Program-made: the position numbers and the translations under genes
Shown here: positions 1-11,614 of the stretch, piece by piece
How positions within the stretch are numbered: the first letter of the stretch is position 1
Layout: each line of letters starts with the position of its first letter
Origin: Thinopyrum elongatum
Taxonomy: Eukaryota > Streptophyta > Magnoliopsida > Poales > Poaceae
DNA: 64,000 nt
Assembly: GCA_011799875.1 (NCBI GenBank)
Contig: JAAAXO010000120.1
Location: 601,209 to 665,208, forward strand
Reading direction: 5' to 3'
Notes under the pieces: generated by a model
What the model was told of the DNA's origin: nothing
The model's database searches: none
The model's input: the letters and a program-made list of their open reading frames with translations, nothing else

Positions 1-763
1 ATCAAATTGCCATGGTCTACCAAGTAATAATGAACATGCTTGCATGGGTACCACATCACAATCAACATAATCAGCATATGTAGAGATACTAAAATGCACA
101 CGAACAGTACGTGTTACCTTAACCTTGCCGCTGTTGTTGAACCATTGGATATAGTAAGGATGTGGATGTGGTCTTGTGGTGAGAGATAGCTTCTCCACCA
201 TCTCCATGCTAGCCAAGTTGTTGCAGCTCCCTCCATCTATGATGACGCGAACAGAACGTTCCTTCACAACTCCCTTTGTATGGAACAAATTATGCCTCTG
301 ATTTTGTTCAGCTTGTGCGACCTGCACACTCAAAACACGTTGAGCAACTAAACATTCATACCTGTCAGCGTCTTCAGGAGCCATGTATTGCGTCTCATGA
401 TCAGAATCATCTCCACCGTGTTCTTCACTTGTAATAAGAGCCAAAGTCTCCTCATCATAATCACTAGCGGACTCATACCCACCATCCTCAGTAGCAATCA
501 TAACACGCGGAGATTGGCATTCTCTCGCATAATGACCTCTTCCCTTACAACGACGACAAATAATATCATGTGTGTGCCCTGTTGATGCCATAGATGAAGA
601 AGAGCTCTGGGCAGGCCCAGAAGGTGTACTCTTGGCAGATGGTGGTGGTGGTTCCTGTTTTCTTGTATCTCGGTTGGAATTGGCGGCTGAAGTCAGTGGT
701 GCCGCAGTAGGACGTGTGGGAGTAGAGGAGGCACGCGGTGTCCATGATGAAGATCGACCTGCA
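1..763 (-). pseudogene. A-family gag-pol fragment (Gag C-terminus, CCHC knuckle, protease N-part), left palindrome arm
   Basis: Read on the minus strand this is the end of Gag, the zinc knuckle ([14 protein letters not shown], encoded near 520-575) and the start of the protease with its DGGSCNN motif. The left end is cut by the window. It is the reverse complement of 784-1546 apart from a few substitutions, and both arms share a variant seen in no other copy here (Glu instead of Ala just after the RKQ motif, in the proline run before the knuckle). It lacks any start codon, RT or integrase in view, so it is an arm of a rearrangement rather than a gene. The domain identity is read directly; the inverted duplication is inferred from the shared variant. 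Confidence 0.85.
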
Positions 764-783
764 GAAAAATTAGTTCGCGCCAA
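764..783. other. Spacer of palindrome 1 (20 nt)
   Basis: The two inverted arms meet here, around centre 773.5. The spacer reads as the normal minus-strand continuation of gag, and the strand switch falls on a short shared TGC. One mismatched pair (756 with 791) lies close to the turn. This looks like a fold-back junction made with microhomology. Confidence 0.8.
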
Positions 784-3700
784 TGCAGGTTGATCTTCAT
801 CATGGACACCGCGTGCCTCCTCTACTCCCACACGTCCTACTGCGGCACCACTGACTTCAGCCGCCAATTCCAACCGAGATACAAGAAAACAGGAACCACC
901 ACCACCATCTGCCAAGAGTACACCTTCTGGGCCTGCCCAGAGCTCTTCTTCATCTATGGCATCAACAGGGCACACACATGATATTATTTGTCGTCGTTGT
1001 AAGGGAAGAGGTCATTATGCGAGAGAATGCCAATCTCCGCGTGTTATGATTGCTACTGAGGATGGTGGGTATGAGTCCGCTAGTGATTATGATGAGGAGA
1101 CTTTGGCTCTTATTACAAGTGAAGAACACGGTGGAGATGATTCTGATCATGAGACGCAATACATGGCTCCTGAAGACGCTGACAGGTATGAATGTTTAGT
1201 TGCTCAACGTTTTTTGAGTGTGCAGGTCACACAAGCTGAGCAAAATCAGAGGCATAATTTGTTCCATACAAAGGGAGTTGTGAAGGAACGTTCTGTTCGC
1301 GTCATCATAGATGGAGGGAGCTGCAACAACTTGGCTAGCATGGAGATGGTGGAGAAGCTATCTCTCACCACAAGACCACATCCACATCCTTACTATATCC
1401 AATGGTTCAACAACAGCGGCAAGGTTAAGGTAACACGTACTGTTCGTGTGCATTTTAGTATCTCTACATATGCTGATTATGTTGATTGTGATGTGGTACC
1501 CAGGCAAGCATGTTCATTATTACTTGGTAGACCATGGCAATTTGATAAAAATTCTGTACACCATGGTAGAAACAATCAGTATACTCTTGTTCATAAGGAT
1601 AAACATATTACTTTGCTTCCTATGACTCCTGATTCTATTTTGAAAGATGATATTAATAGAGCTAGTAAAGCAAAACAGGAGAAAAATAAGAGTGAAAATC
1701 AGATTGTGGCAAAAGAATTTGAGCAACAAATGAAGCCTACTAATAAACCATCTAGTGTTGCTTCTGAAATTAAATTGAAAAGTGCATGCTTACTTGCCAC
1801 CAAATCTGATATTGATGATCTAGATTTCAGCAATTCTGTTTGCTATGCTTTTGTGTGCAAAGAGGCGTTATTTTCATTCGAGGACGTGCCTTCCTCTTTG
1901 CCTCCTGCGGTCACTAACATTTTGCAGGAGTTCGCTGACGTCTTTCCACAAGACGTGCCACCGGGATTACCACCTATTCGCGGGATTGAGCATCAGATTG
2001 ACTTAATTCCCGGTGCTTCGTTGCTAAACCGTGCGCCATACCGTACCAATCCAGAGGAGACGAAGGAGATTATGCGTCAAGTACAGGAGTTGCTCGACAA
2101 AGGTTATATACGCGAATCCCTTAGTCCTTGTGCTGTTCCTATTATTCTAGTGGCGAAAAAGGATGGTACATCGCGTATGTGTGTTGATTGTAGAGGCATT
2201 AATAATATTACTATTCGTTATCGTCATCCTATTCCTAGACTAGATGATATGCTTGATGAATTGAGTGGCTCTACAATATTCTCCAAAGTTGATTTGCGTA
2301 GTGGATACCATCAAATTCGTATGAAATTGGGGGATGAATGGAAAACAGCATTTAAAACAAAGTTTGGATTATATGAGTGGTTAGTCATGCCTTTTGGGTT
2401 AACTAATGCACCTAGTACTTTCATGAGATTAATGAACGAAGTTTTACGTGCTTTCATTGGACGATTTGTGGTAGTCTATTTTGATGATATACTGATTTAT
2501 AGCAGATCTTTGGAGGAACATTTGGAACATTTACGTGCTGTTTTTATTGCTTTACGTGATGCACGTTTGTTAGGTAACCTTGGGAAGTGCACCTTTTGCA
2601 CCGACCGAGTATCTTTTCTTGGCTATGTTGTTACTCCACAGGGAATTGAAGTTGATAAAGCCAAGATTGAAGCTATTGAGAGTTGGCCACAGCCCAAAAC
2701 GGTCACTCAAGTGAGGAGTTTTCTTGGACTCGCTGGTTTCTATAGGCGTTTTGTGAGAGATTTCAGCACCATTGCTGCACCTCTCAATGAGCTTACAAAG
2801 AAGGATGTGCCTTTTGTTTGGGGTACCTCACAGGAAGAAGCCTTCACGGTATTGAAAGATAAGTTGACACATGCTCCTTTACTCAAACTTCCTGATTTTA
2901 ATAAGACTTTTGAGCTTGAATGTGATGCTAGTGGAATTGGATTAGGAGGTGTTTTATTACAAGATGGCAAACCTGTTGCATACTTTTCTGAAAAATTGAG
3001 TGGGCCTAGTCTGAACTATTCTACTTATGATAAAGAATTATATGCTCTTTTTCGGACCTTAGAAACATGGCAACATTATTTATGGCCCAAAGAATTTGTT
3101 ATACATTCTGATCATGAATCTTTGAAACACATTAAAAGTCAAGCAAAACTGAACCGTAGACATGCTAAATGGGTTGAATTTATTGAGACTTTCCCTTATG
3201 TCATTAAACACAAGAAGGGTAAAGAAAATGTTATTGCTGATGCATTGTCTCGTCGTTATACTATGCTTTCAGAACTTGACTTTAAAATATTTGGTTTGGA
3301 GACCATCAAAGATCAATATGTGCATGATGCTGAATTTAAAGATGTATTGCAGAATTGTAAGGAAGGGAGAACATGGAACAAGTTCGTCGTTAACGATGGA
3401 TTTGTGTTTCGTGCTAACAAGCTATGCATTCCAGCTAGCTCCGTTCGTCTTTTGTTGTTGCAGGAGGCGCATGGAGGAGGATTAATGGGACACTTTGGCG
3501 TGAAGAAGACGGAGGATATACTTGCTACACATTTCTTTTGGCCAAAGATGAGACGGGATGTTGAGCGTTTTGTTGCTCGCTACACTACATGTCAAAAAGC
3601 TAAGTCACGACTCAATCCTCATGGTTTATATATGCCTTTGCCTGTACCTAGTGTTCCTTGGGAGGATATATCTATGGACTTTGTTTTAGGTTTATCTCGA

Positions 3701-4855
3701 ACAAAGAAGGGGAGGGATAGCATATTTGTTGTCGTGGATAGGTTCTCGAAAATGGCACACTTTATACCATGTCATAAAAGCGATGATGCTGTTAATGTTG
3801 CTGATTTGTTCTTTCGTGAAATTATACGCTTGCATGGTGTGCCAAATACTATTGTTTCAGATCGTGATACTAAATTTCTTAGCCACTTTTGGAGATGTTT
3901 ATGGGCTAAGTTGGGGACTAAACTGCTTTTTAGTACTACATGTCACCCCCAAACTGATGGACAAACTGAAGTAGTCAATAGAACATTGTCTACTATGCTT
4001 AGGGCTGTTTTGAAGAATAACAAGAAAATGTGGTAAGAATGCTTGCCTCATATTGAATTTGCTTATAATCGTTCATTGCATTCTACTACTAAGATGTGTC
4101 CTTTTGAAATTGTGTATGGTTTCCTTCCTCGTGCACCAATTGATTTGTTGCCTCTTCCATCTTCGGAGAAGGTTAATTTTGATGCTAAACAACGTGCTGA
4201 ATTGATCTTAAAAATGCATGAGTTAACTAAGGAGAACATTGAGCGTATGAATGCTAAATATAAACTTGCTGGAGATAAGGGTAGAAAACATGTTGTGTTT
4301 GCACCTGGAGATCTTGTTTGGTTACATTTGCGTAAGGATAGATTTCCTGATTTACGCAAATCAAAGCTAATGCCACGTGCTGATGGTCCTTTTAAGGTGT
4401 TAGAGAAAATAAATGATAACGCATATAAACTTGAGCTGCCTGCAGATTTTAGGGTTAGTCCCACTTTTAACATTGCAGATTTGAAGCCTTATTTGGGTGA
4501 GGAAGATGAGCTTCCGTCGAGGACGACTTCATTTCAAGAAGGGGAGGATGATGAGGACATCAATACCATTGTTACACCCACAGCCCCTGCTGCTATACAT
4601 ACTGGACCAATTACTAGAGCTCGCGCACGCCAATTAAATTATCAGGTACTTTCGTTTCTTGGTAATGATTCTAATGTTCATGAGAATATGATGCTGCCTA
4701 AATTGGATACATTTGTTTTGCTTACAAATGAAGGGCCTAGCTTGGACAAGAAAGAGGAACCTTGGAGCAAGTTCAAGCATGGAGATGATGGCATGCGCAA
4801 GGGGAACAAGAACGGAGTTACAAGTGATGATTTCAGGACTTTGAAGCCACCATAA
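784..4855 (+). pseudogene. gag-pol: A-family gag-pol, 5'-truncated, one in-frame stop; reading frame enters the 3' LTR
   Basis: This would encode the polyprotein of a Ty3/gypsy element. Counting from the Met codon at 956: CCHC knuckle at residues 12-25, protease DGG at 119-121, RT catalytic YFDD at 508-511, RNase H Asp at 657. The integrase zinc region, the D,D,E core (MDFVLG, IVSDRD, QTEVVNR) and the C-terminal domain follow. A GAA to TAA change at 4034-4036 stops the frame in the integrase, and the same frame reopens to 4855. The first Cys of the integrase HHCC motif is Tyr (RYTTC). The last ~100 codons after 4549 lie inside the LTR and hold the [11 protein letters not shown] tail. The 5' half of gag is missing because the copy begins at the palindrome turn. 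It is a dead copy. Confidence 0.93.
4536..4548 (+). other. Polypurine tract
   Basis: AAGAAGGGGAGGA stands directly before the LTR start TGATGAGG, where plus-strand DNA synthesis is primed. It is also translated, as part of FQEGEDDED, because the pol frame runs through it. Confidence 0.9.
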
Positions 4856-4946
4856 TGAGTGCAGGAAGCCTTGGACGAAATATACAAGATGCCACTTCAT
4901 AAATTTCGTCCAGAGGCTATTATAGGTGCTGCGTCACCTTATTATT
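4549..4946 (+). repeat. A-family 3' LTR, truncated after ~398 bp
   Basis: It starts TGATGAGGACATC right after the PPT and follows the 922-bp family LTR until ...TTATTATT. It then breaks into inverted leader sequence. The first 300 bases encode the C-terminal tail of the polyprotein. TATA box, poly(A) signal and U5 are missing. Confidence 0.9.
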
Positions 4947-5555
4947 GGTGCTGCTCCTAGCCAGAAATTTTTTTTTTGCTCCGCCACAAATTTTTTTTTT
5001 TAAAACTGGAACTATTTTTCTTCTGCGGGTAGCACGAAAATTGGGGAATCCGACTTGTTCACGACTCGTAGTATCGCGTGATCTGGAACTCTAAAATAAA
5101 GGAATAAATACTGGACTCGGACTAGGACTGGTGGCAGAGATGAATATGGTGGAACTCGGACTGGTGATGGTATATGACGGTAGTATATGTGGGCTCGGAT
5201 TGGTGGTGGTATATGGACTCGGATCGGTGGTGGTATCTGGACTCGGATCGGTGTTGGTATATGGTAGGGGCGATGATGATGGTGCGGCGGCGGCGTGACA
5301 ACTTGTGAACAGAACTCGAAACTCTAAAGAACTAGACGCTAAGACCAGCAACTTGACACGACGATGCAACCGCAAATTCAACAAAGCAAAAACCCTAAAA
5401 AGATTATGCAAAGGCTCAGATTGGTTCGGATATGATGAACTAACCCTAAAATTTTTTTTTGGCTTTTTCCTGGACTGTAGGTATGAAGAACAGACTCGAT
5501 CTAAACTACGAAAAACTGTAAATCTCACCGAGCAACCTGGGAATCTGATACCACT
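4947..5555 (-). mobile_element. Inverted A-family 5' leader with PBS; starts with templated filler
   Basis: The minus strand here carries the untranslated leader: PBS (TCTGATACCA on the plus strand, 5544-5553), an A-rich region, and three copies of the 24-bp minisatellite (5193-5264). At the left junction, GGTGCTGC (4947-4954) repeats the nearby 4925-4932, which looks like templated filler from end joining. The leader is cut short of gag. It belongs with the LTR at 5556-6477. Confidence 0.85.
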
Positions 5556-6477
5556 TGATAGAGGCGAGGGTGTCCCGATCTTTCGATGAGATGATAGCTA
5601 TCGTTTTTGGTGGAGTAGACTTTGACGATCCGACTACGAACGTGCAAGGACGTCGCGCCTTAGCAATCGCTAAACCAACTCCGAGAGGTTATTGACCACG
5701 CCGGAGCACAATCAACCTGACCACGAGGGTCTATCTCCTGCGAGCAAACGAAGAACAAGCAAGAAACTAAGATTTGCAATCTGGATATTGCGAATATAAG
5801 ATGAAAGCTTTATTGATCAAGGTGGGGTTCTGTGACGTCTTGGTCTGGTCGTTGAACACAAACGAAGTACGCGAAGTTGCAGCTATGGCGAACTTTTAAT
5901 CTAAACAAAACCCAAAGTCTAAACGGAGCCCTAAGGGCTGTATATATGGAGGAAGAGGAGGGGATTTCGTGGCCCTTGAAGGAGGGGTCCGAAACCAACC
6001 TTATCTCTTGTTTCCCCACACATACGGACTCTAAAAACAGCCAATACTCAAGTATTTCGAAATTACATGGGCCTGGCCCAATAATAAGGTGACGCAGCAC
6101 CTATAATAGCCTCTGGACGAAATTTATGAAGTGACATCTTGTATATTTCGTCCAAGGCTTCCTGCACTCATTATGGTGGCTTCAAAGTCCTGAAATCATC
6201 ACTTGTAAGTCCGTTCTTGTTCCCCTTGTGCATGCCATCATCTCCATGCTTGAACTTGCTCCAAGGTTCCTCTTTCTTGTCCAAGCTAGGCCCTTCATTT
6301 GTAAGCAAAACAAATGTATCCAATTTAGGCAGCATCATATTCTCATGAACTTTAGAATCATTACCAAGAAACGAAAGTACCTGATATTTTAATTGACGTG
6401 CGCGAGCTCTAGTAATTGGTCCAGTATGTATAGAAGCAGGGGCTGTGGGTGTAACAATGGTATTGATGTCCTCATCA
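5556..6477 (-). repeat. A-family 5' LTR (inverted, complete, 922 bp)
   Basis: It begins TGATAGAGG next to the inverted PBS and ends GTCCTCATCA. Its right flank TATTG lies in the coding part of an N element, so this LTR marks an insertion into N. The partner end is lost, because the rest of the element is missing beyond 4947. Confidence 0.92.
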
Positions 6478-7600
6478 TATTGTCATGAATGCGTCATGTG
6501 ATCAAAGAGTTGAAGTATCAACAATTTTGAGTGCACCCAATGAATTAACTGTTTATGCAAAAGAAACAATGTTTAATCATTTTGATATGACCTCTAATCT
6601 TGGTGATGATTTTGTGTCAAATGACTTATTGTATGTTTGCTTATTTAAGCATGTTGTAGCATGTAAATTTGATTCAAGTAAGGTTTATTCACCAATGTTG
6701 GGATGGTTTAATGATGAACATTGTCAATCCTTTGATATGAATAAGAGCTTCACTTATATGTGCAAATTGAGTTACAATATTTTCATGTCTTCTAATACTT
6801 GTGATAATATTTTGGCTTTAGATTTTATGAACTATGAAGGTTACTCATGTATACATGTGTCATATATGCAAAAACTAAGGGAAGTAAAACTGGATGACAT
6901 ATACATATACAACATGTACACCTTGTCTCTTTTGTTAGCCACATTTCAGCTTAAGCAACGCCGAGGACGGCTTTGTTTTCAAGAAGGGGAGGATGATGAG
7001 GACATGACTACCTTGGATACGACCAAAAATATTGCATACATGTATATTTGTGAGGTGATTTCTAATGCAAACTATGCAATAATTTATTTATGTCATCCAA
7101 GACAAAAATACTTCACAAACTTTTGTGCCATGTCTAATTGTAGGTGTATGGGAGATTTGTACAATCCACATATGAAGATAAGGGAAAAAGAGAAGTTTAT
7201 GTGCTGTTCAAAAAGTCATATCACGTCACTTTTGGGCCAAGAGAAGATAGAGTCCAAGTCTCTCACGTTCTGGATTCAGATTCGGACTGCACAGACATAC
7301 CTGACTCAAAACACCAAGAACTATTTCATACGGACTCCGAATTGGGTGATTCTTTTTTTGTTGGAAAGTAGATTTCGTGCTCTTTCTAACCCAACTGGAT
7401 TCACCTTAAAATTCATCCGGAGCTATGAGTTATCGACGAAACAATCTGACGCTGCAGCAGAATCCGAGTCAAACTACAAGTCCAAAGGTGTTGCATCACC
7501 TCCACTTGGTCCCATGAGCCTTGTACGACCTAGGGTTAGTTTTAGGCTGCCTTGGGACGTCCTCCCACCTCCTTGGCCGCCACCCCTTACTCCTATATAA
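6478..7600 (+). pseudogene. N element C-terminal ORF fragment (gag-only relative)
   Basis: From the Met codon at 6485 an open frame of 371 codons runs through a PPT (6981-6993) and on into the N LTR. It matches the second half of the intact N protein encoded at 33482-35176: a Cys-rich stretch (VCLFKHVVACKF, MCKLSYNIF) followed by [11 protein letters not shown] recognise no domain in it. The Gag half has been lost because an A element inserted at TATTG. Compared with the copy at 33482 it has several substitutions. Here the frame lacks the early stop, so it reaches further into the LTR. It is a remnant, but useful because it shows this C-terminal region is a constant part of N. Confidence 0.75.
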
Positions 7601-7975
7601 GTAGATCCATCTAGTAGCTTTTTCCTTGGGATTTGTTTAGTTAAAAGTTAGCCATTGCAACTTCGTGTACTTCGTTTGTGTCCAACGACCAGACCAAGAC
7701 CGCTTTCGGATCCCCACCATTATCAATACTTCATCTATATTCGCAATATTCAGATTGCATTATCATATTCTTGCTTGTTCTTTGATTGCGTGCAGGAATA
7801 GACCTTCGTGGTCAGGTTGATCGTGCTTCCAGCATCGTCAGTAACCTCAGGAGATTGGTTTAGCGATTGCTAAGGCGCAACGTCGTGCACGTTTGTAGTC
7901 GGATCGTCAAAGTCGGCTCCACCAAATCGATAGTTACCATCTCATCGAAAGATCGGGACACCCTCGCCTCTATCA
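6994..7975 (+). repeat. N-element 3' LTR (982 bp), diverged copy
   Basis: It starts TGATGAGGACATGAC after the PPT and ends CCTCTATCA. TATATAA at 7594-7600 is a likely TATA box. Its U5 differs clearly from both the A family and the N element at 30332, so it is an older copy. The right flank CGAAA is inside an inverted A LTR, which was its insertion target. Confidence 0.88.
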
Positions 7976-8081
7976 CGAAAGTACCTGATATTTTAATTGG
8001 CGTGCGCGAGCTCTAGTAATTGGTCCAGTATGTATAGAAGCAGGGGTTGTGGGTGTAACAATGGTATTGATGTCCTCATCA
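7976..8081 (-). repeat. A-family LTR fragment (inverted, outer 106 bp of U3)
   Basis: This matches the first ~106 bases of the A LTR in reverse, ending GTCCTCATCA. It is the remainder of an LTR interrupted by the N insertion at CGAAA. Its right flank TCAAC opens an unrelated sequence. Confidence 0.85.
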
Positions 8082-8707
8082 TCAACTCCCTCGCGAAATG
8101 TCAAATCCTGGAGCAGATTTCCAAGTCAAAGAAACAGCTCCCTAGAAAACCATGAAGCACATCAAGAAGACCAAAGTTTAGATCAAGCATCAAGACAAAA
8201 CACTAGAAGCTGCCCTTGCCGGCCAAGGGCGAACCGGCAAGGCGAAGACCCGGCAAGCCCCGTGGCTAGCAAAACCCCCCGCCTAGGTTTAGCGCTCTGC
8301 CTCACCAGCCAGCTAGTCGCTGATCGATGAGGTGTCGAGCCCACATGCAGCAAGGTGGAGTTTGATGGCCCGTGTCAGCATGCTGGAGGGAAGATGACCT
8401 TTGTCGACACCCGTCCAAATGGTGAGTCAAGCTAATAGGAGTTAGCTGGGCCGGGGCTCCTCCTCCTCACTACACCTAGCGGTGCATTTAATACTTCTTG
8501 TCCTAACTAGCAGAGTAAGGTATGATAGCATAGTTTGCTATCTAATCAACATGTAAGTACCTTTTTTCCACTGTGGTCACCCCTTTAGCTATAAAAGGAG
8601 GGCCATGGGAACCCATACAAGGGTTCAAACCCATTCAAAACCCACGCACGCTTGCTTATGTAGCTGCCTTCTCCTAGCCCTTGCCAGGGTAGAGTGCTCC
8701 GTGTACT
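8082..8707 (+). other. Unrelated LTR-like sequence with promoter; interrupted host of the 8708-24718 complex
   Basis: This sequence is not related to A or N. It has a strong TATA box followed by a short leader-like region, and a GC-rich hairpin near 8213-8242 (CCTTGCCGG pairing with CCGGCAAGG). That is how an LTR of another plant element often looks, but I cannot name the family. It ends GTACT, which is repeated at 24719-24723 on the far side of the inserted complex. No convincing coding frame was found. Confidence 0.6.
8590..8597 (+). promoter_or_regulatory. TATA box of the unrelated LTR-like sequence
   Basis: TATAAAAG is followed within ~30 bases by GGGCCATGGG, the arrangement typical of plant LTR promoters. 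Transcription is not shown by sequence alone. Confidence 0.5.
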
Positions 8708-9629
8708 TGATAGAGGCGAGGGTGTCCCGATCTTTCGATGAGATGATAGCTATCGTTTTTGGTGGAGTAGACTTTGACGATCCGACTACGAACGTGCGAG
8801 GATGTCGCGCCTTAGCAATCGCTAAACCAACTCCGAGAGGTTATTGACCACGCCGGAGCACAATCAACCTGACCACGAGGGTCTATCTCCTGCAAGCAAA
8901 CGAAGAACAAGCAAGAAACTAAGATTTGCAATCTGGATATTGCGAATATAAGATGAAAGCTTTATTGATCAAGGTGGGGTTCTGTGACGTCTTGGTCTGG
9001 TCGTTGAACACAAACGAAGTACGCGAAGTTGCAGCTATGGCGAACTTTTAATCTAAACAAAACCCAAAGTCTAAACGGTGCCCTAAGGGCAGTATATATG
9101 GAGGAAGAGGGGGGGATTTCGTTGCCCTTGAAGGAGGGGTCCGAAACCAACCCTATCTCTTGTTTCCCCACACATACAGACACTGAAAATAGCCTATACT
9201 CAAGTATTTCGAAATTACATGGGCCTGGCCCAATAATAAGGTGACGCAGCACCTATAATAGCCTCTGGACGAAATTTATGAAGTGGCATCTTGTATATTT
9301 CGTCCAAGGCTTCCTGCACTCCTTATGGTGGCTTCAAAGTCCTGAAATCATCACTTGTAACTCCGTTCTTGTTCCCCTTGCGCATGCCATCATCTCCATG
9401 CTTGAACTTGCTCCAAGGTTCATCTTTCTTGTCCAAGCTAGGCCCTTCATTTGTAAGCAAAACAAATGTATCCAATTTAGGCAGCATCATATTCTCATGA
9501 ACATTAGAATTATTACCAAGAAACGAAAGTACCTGATAATTTAATTGGCGTGCGCGAGCTCTAGTAATTGGTCCAGTATGTATAGCAGCAGGGGCTGTGG
9601 GTGTAACACTGGTATTGATGTCCACATCA
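8708..9629 (-). repeat. A-family 3' LTR (inverted, complete)
   Basis: It runs from TGATAGAGG to the LTR start (one base changed, CCACATCA) and meets the inverted PPT at 9630-9642. Its left flank is GTACT. The last codons of the neighbouring pol frame lie inside it. Confidence 0.92.
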
Positions 9630-11614
9630 TCCTCCCCTTCTTGAAATGAAGTCGTCCTCGACGGAAACTCATCTTCCTCACCCAAATAAGGCTTCAAATC
9701 TGCAATGTTAAAAGTGGGACTAACCCCAAAATCTGCAGGCAGCTCAAGTTTATATGCGTTATCATTTATTTTTTCTAACACCTTAAAAGGACCATCAGCA
9801 CGTGGCATTAGCTTTGATTTGCGCAAATCAGGAAATCTATCCTTACGCAAATGTAACCAAACAAGGTCTCCAGGTGCAAACACAACATGTTTTCTACCCT
9901 TATCTCCAGCAAGTTTATATTTAGCATTCATACGCTCAATGTTCTCCTTAGTTAACTCATGCATTTTTAAGATCAATTCAGCACGTTGTTTAGCATCAAA
10001 ATTAACCTTCTCCGAAGATGGAAGAGGCACCAAATCAATTGGTGCACGAGGAAGGAAACCATACACAATTTCAAAAGGACACATCTTAGTAGTAGAATGC
10101 AATGAACGATTATAAGCAAATTCAATATGAGGCAAGCATTCTTCCCACATTTTCTTGTTATTCTTCAAAACAGCCCTAAGCATAGTAGACAATGTTCTAT
10201 TGACTACTTCAGTTTGTCCATCAGTTTGGGGGTGACATGTAGTACTAAAAAGCAGTTTAGTCCCCAACTTAGCCCATAAACATCTCCAAAAGTGGCTAAG
10301 AAATTTAGTATCACAATCTGAAACAATAGTATTTGGCACACCATGCAAGCGTATAATTTCACGAAAGAACAAATCAGCAACATTAACAGCATCATCGCTT
10401 TTATGACATGGTATAAAGTGTGCCATTTTCGAGAACCTATCCATGACAACAAATATGCTATCCCTCCCCTTCTTTGTTCGAGGTAAACCTAAAACAAAGT
10501 CCATAGATATATCCTCCCAAGGAACACTAGGTACAGGCAAAGGCATATATAAACCATGAGGATTGAGTCGTGACTTAGCTTTTTGACATGTAGTGCAGCG
10601 AGCAACAAAACGCTCAACATCCCGTCTCATCTTTGGCCAAAAGAAATGTGTAGCAAGTATATCCTCCGTCTTCTTCACGCCAAAGTGTCCCATTAATCCT
10701 CCTCCATGCGCTTCCTGCAACAACAAAAGACGAACGGAGCTAGCTGGAATGCATAGCTTGTTAGCACGAAACACAAATCCATCGTTAACGACGAACTTGT
10801 TCCATGTTCTCCCTTCCTTACAATTCTGCAATACATCTTTAAATTCAGCATCATGCACATATTGATCTTTGATGGTCTCCAAACCAAATATTTTAAAGTC
10901 AAGTTGTGAAAGCATAGTATAACGACGAGACAATGCATCAGCAATAACATTTTCTTTACCCTTCTTGTGTTTAATGACATAAGGGAAAGTCTCAATAAAT
11001 TCAACCCATTTAGCATGTCTACGGTTCAGTTTTGCTTGACTTTTAATGTGTTTCAAAGATTCAGGATCAGAATGTATAACAAATTCTTTGGGCCATAAAT
11101 AATGTTGCCATGTTTCTAAGGTCCGAACAAGAGCATATAATTCTTTATCATAAGTAGAATAGTTCAGACTAGGCCCACTCAATTTTTCAGAAAAGTATGC
11201 AACAGGTTTGCCATCTTGTAATAAAACACCTCCTAATCCAATTCCACTAGCATCACATTCAAGCTCAAAAGTCTTATTAAAATCAGGAAGTTGGAGTAAA
11301 GGAGCATGTGTCAACTTATCTTTCAATACCGTGAAGGCTTCTTCCTGTGAGGTACCCCAAACAAAAGGCACATCCTTCTTTGTAAGCTCATTGAGAGGTG
11401 CAGCAATGGTGCTGAAATCTCTCACAAAACGCCTATAGAAACCAGCGAGGCCAAGGAAACTCCTCACTTGTGTGACCGTTTTGGGCTGCGGCCAACTCTC
11501 AATAGCTTCAATCTTGGCTTTATCAACTTCAATTCCCTGTGGAGTAACAACATAGCCAAGAAAAGATACTCGGTCGGTGCAAAAGGTGCACTTCCCAAGG
11601 TTACCAAACAAACG
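9323..11614 (-). pseudogene. pol: A-family pol 3' part: end of RT, RNase H, integrase, Arg-rich tail; open to its stop
   Basis: An unbroken frame of about 760 codons starts just after the RT core (GNLGKC). It goes through RNase H (DASGIGLGG), the integrase zinc region (RCTTC intact), the D,D,E core and C-terminal domain, and ends in the LTR at the normal stop. Likely damaging changes: the RNase H motif reads SDPESLKH where other copies have SDHESLKH, and the integrase motif reads IVSDCD instead of IVSDRD. The 5' side is cut by an inverted LTR at 11615 with flank AAACG, so gag, protease and the RT active site are absent. Confidence 0.9.

Noticed and set aside
4861..4946. An envelope-like gene after pol
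   Set aside because: Pol ends within the LTR and there is no space between pol and LTR for another gene in any copy.
2567..11611. An apparent palindrome centred at 7089 (2567-4946 against 9232-11611)
   Set aside because: The symmetry only reflects two co-linear copies of equal length. They do not share private variants: the stop at 4034 and the SDPES change are each in one copy only.
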